This document shows positions 1 through 7,523 of a DNA stretch of 64,000 bases, one piece after another. How positions within the stretch are numbered: the first letter of the stretch is position 1; each line of letters opens with the position of its first letter. The DNA is taken from positions 124,001-188,000 of the forward strand of contig NZ_JACHZB010000008.1 of assembly GCF_014193255.1 (NCBI RefSeq), in the 5' to 3' direction. Source of the stretch: Rhizobium sp. BK196 (GTDB lineage: Bacteria > Pseudomonadota > Alphaproteobacteria > Rhizobiales > Rhizobiaceae). Below the pieces are notes generated by a model, which was not told where the DNA came from, did not search any database, and worked only from the letters and a program-made list of their open reading frames with translations. A program made the translations under genes and the position numbers.

Positions 1-2
1 AT

Positions 3-347
3 CTCAAGGTCGAAACCGGCGCGGCCTATCGCCAGCTCAAGGAAGACCACGGCAAGATTCTCGAGGCGCTGCGCAGCCAGGGTTATGCGGTAGATAACGT
101 GACCGTCAGCATGGCTCCCGTGGATCGGTCCGATGCCGGCAATCAGGCAAACAGCCAGGGACAGACTTCTCAGCAGCAGCAACAGTCGCTCGCCCAGCAA
201 GGCCAGGGCGGCGAGGCGCGCGAGCGCCAGAACCAGACAGCGCGACAGACGGATGGAGGCTTCAATGGTACGGGCGGGAACGGTGTTGAGAACGCTTCTG
301 CTTCTGTTGACGCTGGCGGCAGCCGCTCTGGCAGCGTTTACCTCTAG
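3..347 (+). CDS. fliK: Flagellar hook-length control protein FliK/MotD, C-terminal part (5' end outside window)
   Basis: Open from the window edge in frame 3 and ending with TAG at 345-347. The first ~35 residues (LKVETGAAYRQL, then LRSQGYAVDNVTVS) match the end of the FliK C-terminal hook domain, in which an alpha/beta core precedes a glutamine- and serine-rich tail. The rest of the visible protein is such a low-complexity Q/G/S tail. In rhizobia this gene closes the motB-motC-motD operon; MotD was later recognised as FliK, which terminates hook growth and switches export specificity. Identity rests on the short domain remnant plus position upstream of rem and flgE. The tail overlaps the next gene by about 80 nt in another frame. 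Confidence 0.75.
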   Translation, partial: LKVETGAAYRQLKEDHGKILEALRSQGYAVDNVTVSMAPVDRSDAGNQANSQGQTSQQQQQSLAQQGQGGEARERQNQTARQTDGGFNGTGGNGVENASASVDAGGSRSGSVYL

Positions 348-852
348 CGCAACCGCCTCTACCGGCGCCTGCGAGCGCGAGATTCAGTCTGCTGCGGCCA
401 AGTACGGGATTCCGGAGGGAATTCTCTATTCGGTCGGGTTGACGGAAACCGGGCGCAAGGGATCGCTCTATCCTTACGCGATGAACGTCGAGGGGAGGGC
501 TCTGTTTCCAGTTTCCGAGCAGGCCGCATTACAGCAATTCGACGTCTCCAGCAGAGACGGCGCGAAGCTCATCGATATCGGATGTATGCAGATCAATCAT
601 TATTTCCATGGGGAGAATTTCAACTCCGTGGAAGAAATGTTCGACCCTCATCGCAACGTGGAGTACGCTGCCAGGTTCTTGCGCAACCTGCACGACCGCC
701 ACGAAACATGGACAATGGCGGTAGCTCGATACCACGCAGGTCCGAATAATAATCCGGCCCAAAAGCAATATGTCTGCCGCGTTATCGCAAATCTGGTCGC
801 CACCGGCTACGGTAAGTGGACTCCCAATGCGAGTAATTTCTGCGCAAATTAA
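265..852 (+). CDS. Periplasmic lytic transglycosylase-like (SLT fold) protein of the flagellar cluster
   Basis: 195 residues from ATG 265, chosen because GGAGG lies five bases upstream; in-frame starts at 133 and 253 would add an arginine-rich extension. Residues 1-31 form a signal peptide with a long Leu/Ala core. The mature part has SLT landmarks: a candidate catalytic Glu61 in LTETG, GCMQINH, and AVARYHAGPNN near the end. Cysteines flank both ends of the mature domain. The likely role is local peptidoglycan opening for rod/hook assembly, since rhizobial FlgJ (present at 10811) lacks a muramidase domain. S. meliloti also has a periplasmic MotC chaperone, MotE, encoded in its flagellar cluster; whether this is the same gene cannot be decided from sequence alone. 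Confidence 0.75.
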   Translation: MVRAGTVLRTLLLLLTLAAAALAAFTSSATASTGACEREIQSAAAKYGIPEGILYSVGLTETGRKGSLYPYAMNVEGRALFPVSEQAALQQFDVSSRDGAKLIDIGCMQINHYFHGENFNSVEEMFDPHRNVEYAARFLRNLHDRHETWTMAVARYHAGPNNNPAQKQYVCRVIANLVATGYGKWTPNASNFCAN

Positions 853-869
853 TTCAATTAATAATTGAA
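853..869. repeat. AT-rich near-perfect palindrome after the transglycosylase stop codon
   Basis: TTCAATTA followed by ATAATTGAA starts directly after the TAA at 850-852 and pairs with a single mismatch. It is too AT-rich to be a convincing terminator. It may be a weak transcript end or a binding site in the 280-nt region upstream of rem. Confidence 0.35.
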
Positions 870-1132
870 TCGTCGGATTATGACCAAACTGTGTCAGAGT
901 GTGGCAGGAATTCGGCACAAATCCTGCCTGCAAGTCATAATTAAGAGCGTGTTAACTTTTCCACGAAATTTTTGTGTGCATAACGACCATGACCTACTAT
1001 ATATAGACCAAATCGGCACCCAATTCTTAATCAATTATTAATTTCCGCCATTAACTTTCACGAGTTGCCGCTGATTCGCGCGATTCGTACCCATGGATCA
1101 TCGATGTGCCACACTGATTCGGAGGCGGACGA
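870..1132 (+). promoter_or_regulatory. Regulatory region upstream of rem
   Basis: Non-coding and AT-rich, with no protein-like frame. A possible promoter is TTGTGT at 972-977 and TACTAT at 995-1000 (17-bp spacer), followed by an alternating TA run. In S. meliloti rem is switched on by the LuxR-type heterodimer VisNR, so a VisNR site is expected here, but I cannot identify it by eye. Confidence 0.4.
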
Positions 1133-1804
1133 ATGATCGTAGTGGTTGATGAGCGTGAGCTCGTGAAGGATGGATACACTTCTCTCTTTGGCCGTGAGGG
1201 CATTCCCTCAACCGGTTTTGATCCCAATGAATTCGGCGAATGGGTGCAGACCGCAGCTGATTCTGATATCGCTGCCGTCGAGGCATTCCTGATCGGCCAA
1301 GGACAGCGCACCATGGAATTGCCGCGCGCGATCAGAGATCGCTCAATGGCGCCCGTGATCGCGGTCAGCGACCAGCCATCGCTCGAAAATACACTTGCTC
1401 TTTTCGACTGCGGTGTCGACGACGTTGTGCGCAAACCGGTGCATCCGCGTGAGATTCTCGCGCGCGCCGCTGCAATCCGTCGCCGCCTGAAGGCGATCGC
1501 AAACTACACCGACATCGGCGCCATCCGCGTCTTCTCCGACGGGCGCGATCCGGAAATCAACGGCGAAACCTTCGCCTTGCCGCGCCGCGAGCGCCGCATC
1601 CTCGAATATCTGATCGCCAATCGCGGCCGCCGCGTCACCAAGACCCAGATCTTCAATGCGATCTACGGCATTTTCGATGAGGAAGTCGAAGAAAACGTCG
1701 TCGAAAGCCACATTTCCAAGCTGCGCAAGAAGCTGCGCAAGAAGCTAGGTGTCGATCCGGTCGATTCCAAGCGATTCCTTGGCTATTGCATTGATTGGAA
1801 TTGA
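1133..1804 (+). CDS. rem: Rem, OmpR-type activator of flagellar genes
   Basis: 223 residues. Residues 1-120 have the shape of a receiver domain and 125-223 form a winged-helix DNA-binding domain (PRRERRILEYLIANRGRRVT, then a recognition helix in VVESHISKLRKKLRKKLG). Length and position between motD and flgE match Rem of S. meliloti, which activates class IB and later motility genes during exponential growth. The receiver is degenerate: Asp6 and Lys101 (RKP) are present, but the expected phospho-acceptor position near the end of beta-3 reads AAVEAF, with Glu50 instead of Asp. GGAGG precedes the ATG. Phosphorylation is therefore unlikely, and activity is probably set by expression level. Confidence 0.88.
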   Translation: MIVVVDERELVKDGYTSLFGREGIPSTGFDPNEFGEWVQTAADSDIAAVEAFLIGQGQRTMELPRAIRDRSMAPVIAVSDQPSLENTLALFDCGVDDVVRKPVHPREILARAAAIRRRLKAIANYTDIGAIRVFSDGRDPEINGETFALPRRERRILEYLIANRGRRVTKTQIFNAIYGIFDEEVEENVVESHISKLRKKLRKKLGVDPVDSKRFLGYCIDWN

Positions 1805-1931
1805 TTTTCTGGCGCCGGCCACGCTGCTCGGGAAAGCCGGAATATTTCGGTCGGCGACCCGGCACAACAGACAGCTTCACGCAAGGCCCGCCAAATACTG
1901 TTGCACCTAACAGGTAAAACGAGGTTTTCAG

Positions 1932-3254
1932 ATGAGCATTTTCGGCAGCATGAAGACGGCAGTATCGGGGATGAACGCACAGGCAAACCGCCTCAGCACC
2001 GTCTCCGATAACATCGCCAACGTGAACACGACAGGTTATAAGGCTGTCTCGACAGCGTTCTCGTCGCTGGTCCTGCCATCAGGCTCCGGTAACTACAACT
2101 CTGGCGGCGTGACGACGACGGTTCGTCAGGCTGTTTCCGACCAGGGCGATATTTCCTACACGACCTCAGGTTACGATCTGGCAATTTCGGGGGATGGCTT
2201 CTTCATCGTCCAGGGCGGTGATGGCGTTCCCGTCCTGACCCGCGCCGGCGACTTTACCAAGGACGACAGCGGCAACCTCGTCAACTCGGCCGGCTTCACG
2301 CTCATGGGTTATCCGTGGGGCTCCTCGGCTCCGGCCGTCGTCGTCAACGGTTTCGATGGCCTCGTTCCGATCAACGTACTCGGCGACCAGAAGCTGCAAG
2401 CCGTCCCGACCGCGAACGGCACCTGGACCGGCAACCTGAAGCCAGGCGCAACTGTGGTTACGGACCCGAATGCCCTGCCGAGCGCTAACGGCAGCCTGCC
2501 GGCCCCGCCAGCAGCCCCCACGGCCGCTACCAGCAATACCCAGAAGTACTCGATTGTTACCTATGACAAGCTGGGTAGCAAGGTAATGTATGACATCTAC
2601 TATACGAAGATCCCAGCCGCCGTGCCCCCCGCATCGCCCGCCGGTACGGCAACCCAGTGGGAAATGGCCGTATTTCGTAACGCTGACAAAGCCACGACCG
2701 GTACGAGCTCTTTCCCCTACAGCTCGGCAGCAGTCTCTGTGAAGACGATCTCGTTCGATGATAAGGGCCAGATGCTGTCGCCGCCCGGCGCGACGATCAC
2801 TGATCCGGTTACCGGCCTCACCATCAACATGAACCTCGACCTTTCCCAGGTTGGCGATAATTTCTCGGGTACGGGTAACGTCGACGGTCAGGGCGCAAAC
2901 TCGCCGGTTGATATCACGATCGATGCCGATGGTATCGTGTACTCCAAGTATGACGACGGCAGCACCAAGCCCGTCTTCCAGATTCCGCTCGCCAATGTGC
3001 CGAGCCCGGACCTGCTGACGCTGATGACCGGCAACGTCTACTCCGCCAACGGCAAGTCGGGCGTAACCGTCACCGGTTTCCCGCAGACCAGCGGCTTCGG
3101 CAAGATCCAGTCGGGCGCCCTCGAAGGCTCGAACGTCGACCTCGCCGGCGAACTGACCGAAATGATCGAATCCCAGCGCAGCTACACCGCCAATTCCAAG
3201 GTGTTCCAGACGGGTTCCGATCTCATGGACGTTCTCGTCAACCTCAAGCGTTAA
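1932..3254 (+). CDS. flgE: Flagellar hook protein FlgE
   Basis: 440 residues. The N-terminus carries the rod/hook family signature (MSIFGSMKTAVSGMNAQ, then SDNIANVNTTGYK) and the C-terminus ends in the matching helix (GSNVDLAGELTEMIESQRSY, then NSKVFQTGSDLMD). The middle is a Thr/Ala/Pro-rich variable hook domain. It polymerises into the hook that joins basal body and filament after export by the flagellar type III system. It is the first structural gene of the flgE-flgK-flgL-flaF-flbT-flgD run and lies 127 nt after rem, so a promoter under Rem control is plausible in 1805-1931. Confidence 0.96.
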   Translation: MSIFGSMKTAVSGMNAQANRLSTVSDNIANVNTTGYKAVSTAFSSLVLPSGSGNYNSGGVTTTVRQAVSDQGDISYTTSGYDLAISGDGFFIVQGGDGVPVLTRAGDFTKDDSGNLVNSAGFTLMGYPWGSSAPAVVVNGFDGLVPINVLGDQKLQAVPTANGTWTGNLKPGATVVTDPNALPSANGSLPAPPAAPTAATSNTQKYSIVTYDKLGSKVMYDIYYTKIPAAVPPASPAGTATQWEMAVFRNADKATTGTSSFPYSSAAVSVKTISFDDKGQMLSPPGATITDPVTGLTINMNLDLSQVGDNFSGTGNVDGQGANSPVDITIDADGIVYSKYDDGSTKPVFQIPLANVPSPDLLTLMTGNVYSANGKSGVTVTGFPQTSGFGKIQSGALEGSNVDLAGELTEMIESQRSYTANSKVFQTGSDLMDVLVNLKR

Positions 3255-3274
3255 TTCAGGGTAACGGGTAAGCC

Positions 3275-4726
3275 ATGTCGCTCACTTCAGCACTTAACAC
3301 CGCGCAGAGCATATTCAACAATACGGGCACGCAGAGCAGCATCGTATCGAACAATATCTCGAACGCCGGCAACAAGGACTATGTGCGCCGGCAGGCGATG
3401 CTCACCACCTCGCTGGGCGGCGCCCAGGTGGTCAAGATCAGCCGCGCGCAGGAAGATGCGCTGCTGAAACAATATCTCAAGGCGTCCTCTCAGGACAGCG
3501 CCCAGCAGACCCTGCTGGGCGGCCTTGAAGATCTGAAGTCGATCATGGGCGGCAACGAGAATGAAACGTCGCCTGAAACTGCGCTGCGTGCCTTTCGTGA
3601 CAAGCTCGGCACCTTCCGCGCGACACCTGGGGACCTGATTGCTGCCCAGGGGGCGATTACAGCGGCGCAGGACGTCGTAACTTCGCTGAACAATGCCTCC
3701 AAGGCGGTGCAGCAGCAGCGTGCCGATGCCGACAAGCAGATCAAGAATCAGGTCGACTCGCTGAATAGCCTGCTGAAGCAGTTCGAAACGGCAAACAATG
3801 CCGTCAAGAAGGCGACATCAAGCAACGAGGATCCGTCGAGCGCTCTCGATGAGCGCGAAAAGGTTCTCAAGCAGATTAATCAGATTGTTGGCGTGTCCAC
3901 AACGACACGCGCCAACAACGACATGGTGCTCTATACAGCTGACGGCACGACCCTGTTCGAAACGATCCCGCGGACCGTGAGTTTCGAGCCGACGCAGTCC
4001 TATGCGGCGACCACTGTCGGCAATAAGGTCTATATCGACGGCGTCGCCGTCAACATGGGTTCGGGTGCGTCGACAAACGCACAGGGCAGCCTGGCCTCGC
4101 TTCTGCAGATCCGTGACGACATCGCACCGACCTTCCAGAGCCAGCTCGACGAAGTCGCCCGCGGTCTTGTCAATCTCTACCAGGAAGACGGCAATCCCGG
4201 CCTCTTCGTCTGGACACAGGCGAACGGCACTGCAGGCGGGGTTCCGCCGGCCGGCGTAGTCATCGACGGCATTGCGGGAACGATTGCGATCAATGATCGC
4301 GTCGTCACCTCCAAGGGCGGCGATCCGACGCGGCTGCGTGACGGTAACATCAATGCGTCCAGCACGCCTGCGAACCCGGGGGGGTCGAGCGGCTATACCG
4401 CGGAACTCGACCGCCTCTATACGGCGATGGATTCCGGCATTCCATTTGATCCGTCGACTGGCCTCGACTCGAATGTCAGCATCCTGACCTTTGCCACCAA
4501 CTCCATCGGCTGGCTCGAGCAGCGCCGAAGCGATGCAACCACGGCAGCGGAAAACACCCAGGCTGCCGCGGCCCGAACCGATGAAGCTTATTCCAACGAA
4601 ACCGGCGTCAACCTCGATGAGGAACTGACGCTGCTTCTCGATATCGAACAGTCCTACAAGGCGGCGACCAAGATATTGAACGCCGTTGACGAGATGTTGA
4701 AAGCATTGCTGGATATTGCGAGTTAA
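3275..4726 (+). CDS. flgK: Hook-filament junction protein FlgK (HAP1)
   Basis: 483 residues, 20 nt after flgE. The N-terminal helix region (SLTSALNTAQSIFNNTGTQ, then VSNNISNAGNKDYVRR) and the C-terminal NLDEELTLLLDIEQSYKAAT segment are typical of flagellar axial proteins and of FlgK in particular. The N-terminal third is a coiled coil, and the centre carries the variable domain. It forms the first adaptor ring between hook and filament. Its secretion would need a FlgN-type chaperone; a candidate is encoded at 11374. Confidence 0.95.
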   Translation: MSLTSALNTAQSIFNNTGTQSSIVSNNISNAGNKDYVRRQAMLTTSLGGAQVVKISRAQEDALLKQYLKASSQDSAQQTLLGGLEDLKSIMGGNENETSPETALRAFRDKLGTFRATPGDLIAAQGAITAAQDVVTSLNNASKAVQQQRADADKQIKNQVDSLNSLLKQFETANNAVKKATSSNEDPSSALDEREKVLKQINQIVGVSTTTRANNDMVLYTADGTTLFETIPRTVSFEPTQSYAATTVGNKVYIDGVAVNMGSGASTNAQGSLASLLQIRDDIAPTFQSQLDEVARGLVNLYQEDGNPGLFVWTQANGTAGGVPPAGVVIDGIAGTIAINDRVVTSKGGDPTRLRDGNINASSTPANPGGSSGYTAELDRLYTAMDSGIPFDPSTGLDSNVSILTFATNSIGWLEQRRSDATTAAENTQAAAARTDEAYSNETGVNLDEELTLLLDIEQSYKAATKILNAVDEMLKALLDIAS

Positions 4727-4729
4727 GCC

Positions 4730-5782
4730 ATGAAGAGCTCATTTATTTCAAGTTCGGCCATCCAAAATGCCATGCGGTTGACGATCCGTCAGGCGCAGAA
4801 CCAGATGTCGAAGGCGACGATGGAAGCGACCACCGGCACCTACGCCGATATCGGTGTATCGCTTGGCGGTTACGCGGCCAAAAGCATCGACTTCACGCGC
4901 GAAGTGGACCGCATCAAGTCGATCAAGCTGAGCAATGCTCTCGTCGACGCCCGCATGGAATCGGCTCAGACCGGGCTCGATAAAATGAAGAAGGCGGGCG
5001 ACGGCTTCCTGTCCAAGCTGACGGCCCTTCAGAGCAGCCACGATCCGGGCAGCATCACAGTCGCCATCCAGTCGGCCACGAGTGCGCTTTCCACGATGAT
5101 GGATACATCGAACTCGATGGTGAATGGCGAATATCTTTTTGCCGGCATAAACACCGACATTCAGCCGCTCACCGACAAAACCGCTGCGACTTCGGCGGCG
5201 ATCGTTACAGCTCTGACCACTTATGCGGCAGGCCTGCCGACACCCAAGCCGGTCAACCAGCTCACCGGGGACGAGATGAAGACCTTCATCGAGACCAAGG
5301 TAGAGCCGATGTTCAGCGAAGCGGCCTGGACGGATCCGACCACCGGTTGGTCCAAGGCGTCCAGTCAGAACATGACGAGCCGTATCAGCAATTCGGAAGT
5401 CGTCGAGTCCTCGACCAGCGCCAATTCCGAGGGCATGCGTTACTTTGCTCTGGCGACGGTAATGACCTCTGCGCTGATGGGCCAGAGCCTCAGCACCGAC
5501 GCGATGAGTGCGGTCTCATCCAAGGCGATCACCTATACGACCCGCGCGACCACCGGTATCGTTACTCAGGCGAGCCAGCTCGGTCTGTCGCAGGAACGTG
5601 TCGAGAAGGCGAATGACGCTCTCGACGCTCAGTCGAACATCATGCAGACCAAGCTCGTCGATATCCAGGGCGTCGATCCCTATGAGGCCTCGACCCTTGT
5701 CAAGACTTTGGAAACCCAGCTGGAAACAGCCTACACAATCGTCTCGAAGATCCAGCAGTTGAGTCTCGTGAACTACCTTTGA
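4730..5782 (+). CDS. flgL: Hook-filament junction protein FlgL (HAP3)
   Basis: 350 residues, starting three bases after the flgK stop. The N-terminus (SSFISSSAIQNAMRLTIRQAQNQ, read as two parts) and the C-terminal heptad-rich tail (NDALDAQSNIMQTKLVDIQG) are flagellin-like, with a poorly conserved centre, as expected for FlgL. It builds the second junction layer onto which flagellin polymerises. Translational coupling to flgK is likely given the spacing. Confidence 0.93.
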   Translation: MKSSFISSSAIQNAMRLTIRQAQNQMSKATMEATTGTYADIGVSLGGYAAKSIDFTREVDRIKSIKLSNALVDARMESAQTGLDKMKKAGDGFLSKLTALQSSHDPGSITVAIQSATSALSTMMDTSNSMVNGEYLFAGINTDIQPLTDKTAATSAAIVTALTTYAAGLPTPKPVNQLTGDEMKTFIETKVEPMFSEAAWTDPTTGWSKASSQNMTSRISNSEVVESSTSANSEGMRYFALATVMTSALMGQSLSTDAMSAVSSKAITYTTRATTGIVTQASQLGLSQERVEKANDALDAQSNIMQTKLVDIQGVDPYEASTLVKTLETQLETAYTIVSKIQQLSLVNYL

Positions 5783-5818
5783 TGAGCAAAGGCGCGCTAT
5801 ATAAAGAAGGATGCATGA

Positions 5819-6166
5819 ATGTATCAGTTCTCTTATGCCGAGGTCATGCAAGACTCGGTTGCCGACGCGAAAGAGCGGGAATGGCAGGTTCTCGAACGTT
5901 CGATAGAACTGCTTTCGGTGGCGCGCGACAAAGAGAAGTACAGCCGCGAGTCTATTGAAGCTCTCTTCTATACGCGAAGGGTGTGGATCAGCTTTATCGA
6001 GGACTTGAAGCATCCAGACAACCAGCTGGAGATCGAGCTCAGAGCGAACCTCATCTCGATTGCAATCTGGATACTGAAGGAATGCGACCGAATTAGAAAA
6101 CGTCAGTCGAATAATTACCAGGGCATCATCGACGTTACCACCATCATCAGGGATGGACTTAAATGA
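5819..6166 (+). CDS. flaF: FlaF, flagellin synthesis/secretion regulator
   Basis: 115 residues with the compact all-helical pattern of FlaF (MYQFSYAEVMQDS, ERSIELLSVARD, RRVWISFIEDLKHPDN, LRANLISIAIWILKE). ATG 5819 is preceded by AGAAGG at a good distance; an upstream ATG at 5815 is in another frame. In Caulobacter and rhizobia FlaF and FlbT together couple flagellin translation to hook completion, FlaF promoting flagellin production or secretion. The end overlaps flbT by four bases (ATGA), so the two are made together. Confidence 0.93.
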   Translation: MYQFSYAEVMQDSVADAKEREWQVLERSIELLSVARDKEKYSRESIEALFYTRRVWISFIEDLKHPDNQLEIELRANLISIAIWILKECDRIRKRQSNNYQGIIDVTTIIRDGLK

Positions 6167-6612
6167 AAAGTACACTTCGCATTTCTCTGAAGGCCGGAGA
6201 AAGAATCTTCATCAACGGCGCTGTCCTGCGTGTCGACCGTAAGGTCGCACTGGAATTCCTGAATGATGTGACGTTCCTTCTCGAAAACCACGTGCTGCAA
6301 CCGGAAGGCGCGACCACGCCGCTTCGCCAGCTCTATTTCATCGCCCAGATGATCCTCATCAACCCAGAGGGCAAGGAACATTCGACGGCGATGTTCCGGA
6401 AGTCGATCACGATGCTGCTCACATGCTTCAAGAACGAGGAAATCCTTGCCGAACTGAAGCGTATCGATGCACTCGTCTCGACCGGCCGCGCCTTCGACGC
6501 GCTGAAGGCGATCCGCGGTCTCTACGCGATCGAAGACGGCATTCTCAACAATCACGAATTGCCTCCGACTATGGTCGAGCAGATTCGCAGGGAGATCGCA
6601 CCATGGCGGTAG
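6163..6612 (+). CDS. flbT: FlbT, flagellin mRNA post-transcriptional regulator
   Basis: 149 residues beginning MKSTLRISLKAGERIFINGAV, a recognisable FlbT N-terminus; the family binds the 5' end of flagellin transcripts and destabilises them until the hook is finished. The length is normal. It overlaps flaF by four bases and flgD by ten, a tightly coupled trio. The flagellin targets are outside this window. Confidence 0.94.
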   Translation: MKSTLRISLKAGERIFINGAVLRVDRKVALEFLNDVTFLLENHVLQPEGATTPLRQLYFIAQMILINPEGKEHSTAMFRKSITMLLTCFKNEEILAELKRIDALVSTGRAFDALKAIRGLYAIEDGILNNHELPPTMVEQIRREIAPWR

Positions 6613-7061
6613 ACGCACCTCAAAGCGTAGGTGGAGGCAGCAACACGTATGGCTCGTCCAACACTGCGCAGCAGAAGGCCACGCTGAACTACGACAACTT
6701 CCTTCAGTTGCTTGTCGCGCAGATGAAGAACCAGGATCCGACCGATCCGATGGATGCCAGCGAGCAGATGTCGCAGCTTGCTAGCTTCTCGCAGGTCGAG
6801 CAGACGATCCAGACGAACTCGAAGCTCGACACGCTGCTGACGAGCTCCAGCCTGACCCAGGCGAGCGGATATATCGGCAAGTACATGGAAAGCGCCGACG
6901 GCAAGACCAAGGGCACAGTCGAATCCGTCAAGGTTTATTCCGACGGCCTCATTGCAACGCTCGACAATGGCGGTAAGATTCTCATCCAGGCCGGCATCTC
7001 GCTTTCCGATTCGGCCCCGACCAACGCTTCTGGCGATGATACCGGTTCGGATGATACCTGA
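6603..7061 (+). CDS. flgD: Hook assembly scaffold FlgD (short form)
   Basis: 152 residues from ATG 6603, which lies inside the end of flbT; an earlier in-frame start (6423) would run antiparallel to FlbT coding logic and is rejected. The conserved FlgD N-terminal core is clear (DNFLQLLVAQMKNQDPTDPM, then ASFSQVEQTIQTN). The C-terminal tudor/Fn3-like half of enterobacterial FlgD (about 230 residues) is largely missing, which is usual in rhizobia. It caps the growing hook and is released when the hook is complete. Confidence 0.92.
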   Translation: MAVDAPQSVGGGSNTYGSSNTAQQKATLNYDNFLQLLVAQMKNQDPTDPMDASEQMSQLASFSQVEQTIQTNSKLDTLLTSSSLTQASGYIGKYMESADGKTKGTVESVKVYSDGLIATLDNGGKILIQAGISLSDSAPTNASGDDTGSDDT

Positions 7062-7110
7062 AGCGACGACGGGGCTTGGCGCTCGTTCGTTTGGATGATG
7101 CCAAAAATAC

Positions 7111-7132
7111 CAGTCCGGTTAAGGCCGGACTG
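7111..7132 (+). other. Intercistronic hairpin between flgD and fliQ
   Basis: CAGTCCGG and CCGGACTG form a perfect 8-bp stem around TTAAGG. No U-tract follows, so it more probably separates or stabilises message segments than terminates. Confidence 0.45.
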
Positions 7133-7165
7133 ACTGCTTTCAAGGCGATATGAGGTTGCCTGACG

Positions 7166-7432
7166 ATGAATGAAGCTGATGCACTCGACCTGTTCCAGGC
7201 TGCGATCTGGACCGTTCTCGTTGCCGCGGGTCCCGCGGTCATTGCAGCAATGGTCGTCGGTCTCGTGATCGCGCTGATCCAGGCGCTGACGCAGGTACAG
7301 GAAGCGACGCTTACTTTCGTTCCGAAGATTGTCGCCGTCCTGGTCACGATCGGCATTTCCGCTCCCTTCGTGGGCTCCCAGATTTCCATCTTCACCAATC
7401 TGGTCTTCTCGCGCATTCAGTCCGGCTTCTGA
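7166..7432 (+). CDS. fliQ: Flagellar export apparatus protein FliQ
   Basis: 88 residues with two transmembrane helices (AIWTVLVAAGPAVIAAMVVG and KIVAVLVTIGISAPFVGSQI) and the family pattern LVIALIQALTQVQEATLTFVP between them. FliQ is one of the three export-gate subunits (FliP, FliQ, FliR) at the base of the flagellar type III secretion channel. The length is canonical, and the position before flhA and fliR agrees. Confidence 0.95.
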   Translation: MNEADALDLFQAAIWTVLVAAGPAVIAAMVVGLVIALIQALTQVQEATLTFVPKIVAVLVTIGISAPFVGSQISIFTNLVFSRIQSGF

Positions 7433-7523
7433 GCCAACTTCGCGCAAGCTTCGCCATTTAACTGTCGGTCCGAACTGGGCGGACTCCGATGTCCGCCTCC
7501 TCTCATGAAGAGACGGAATCGCT

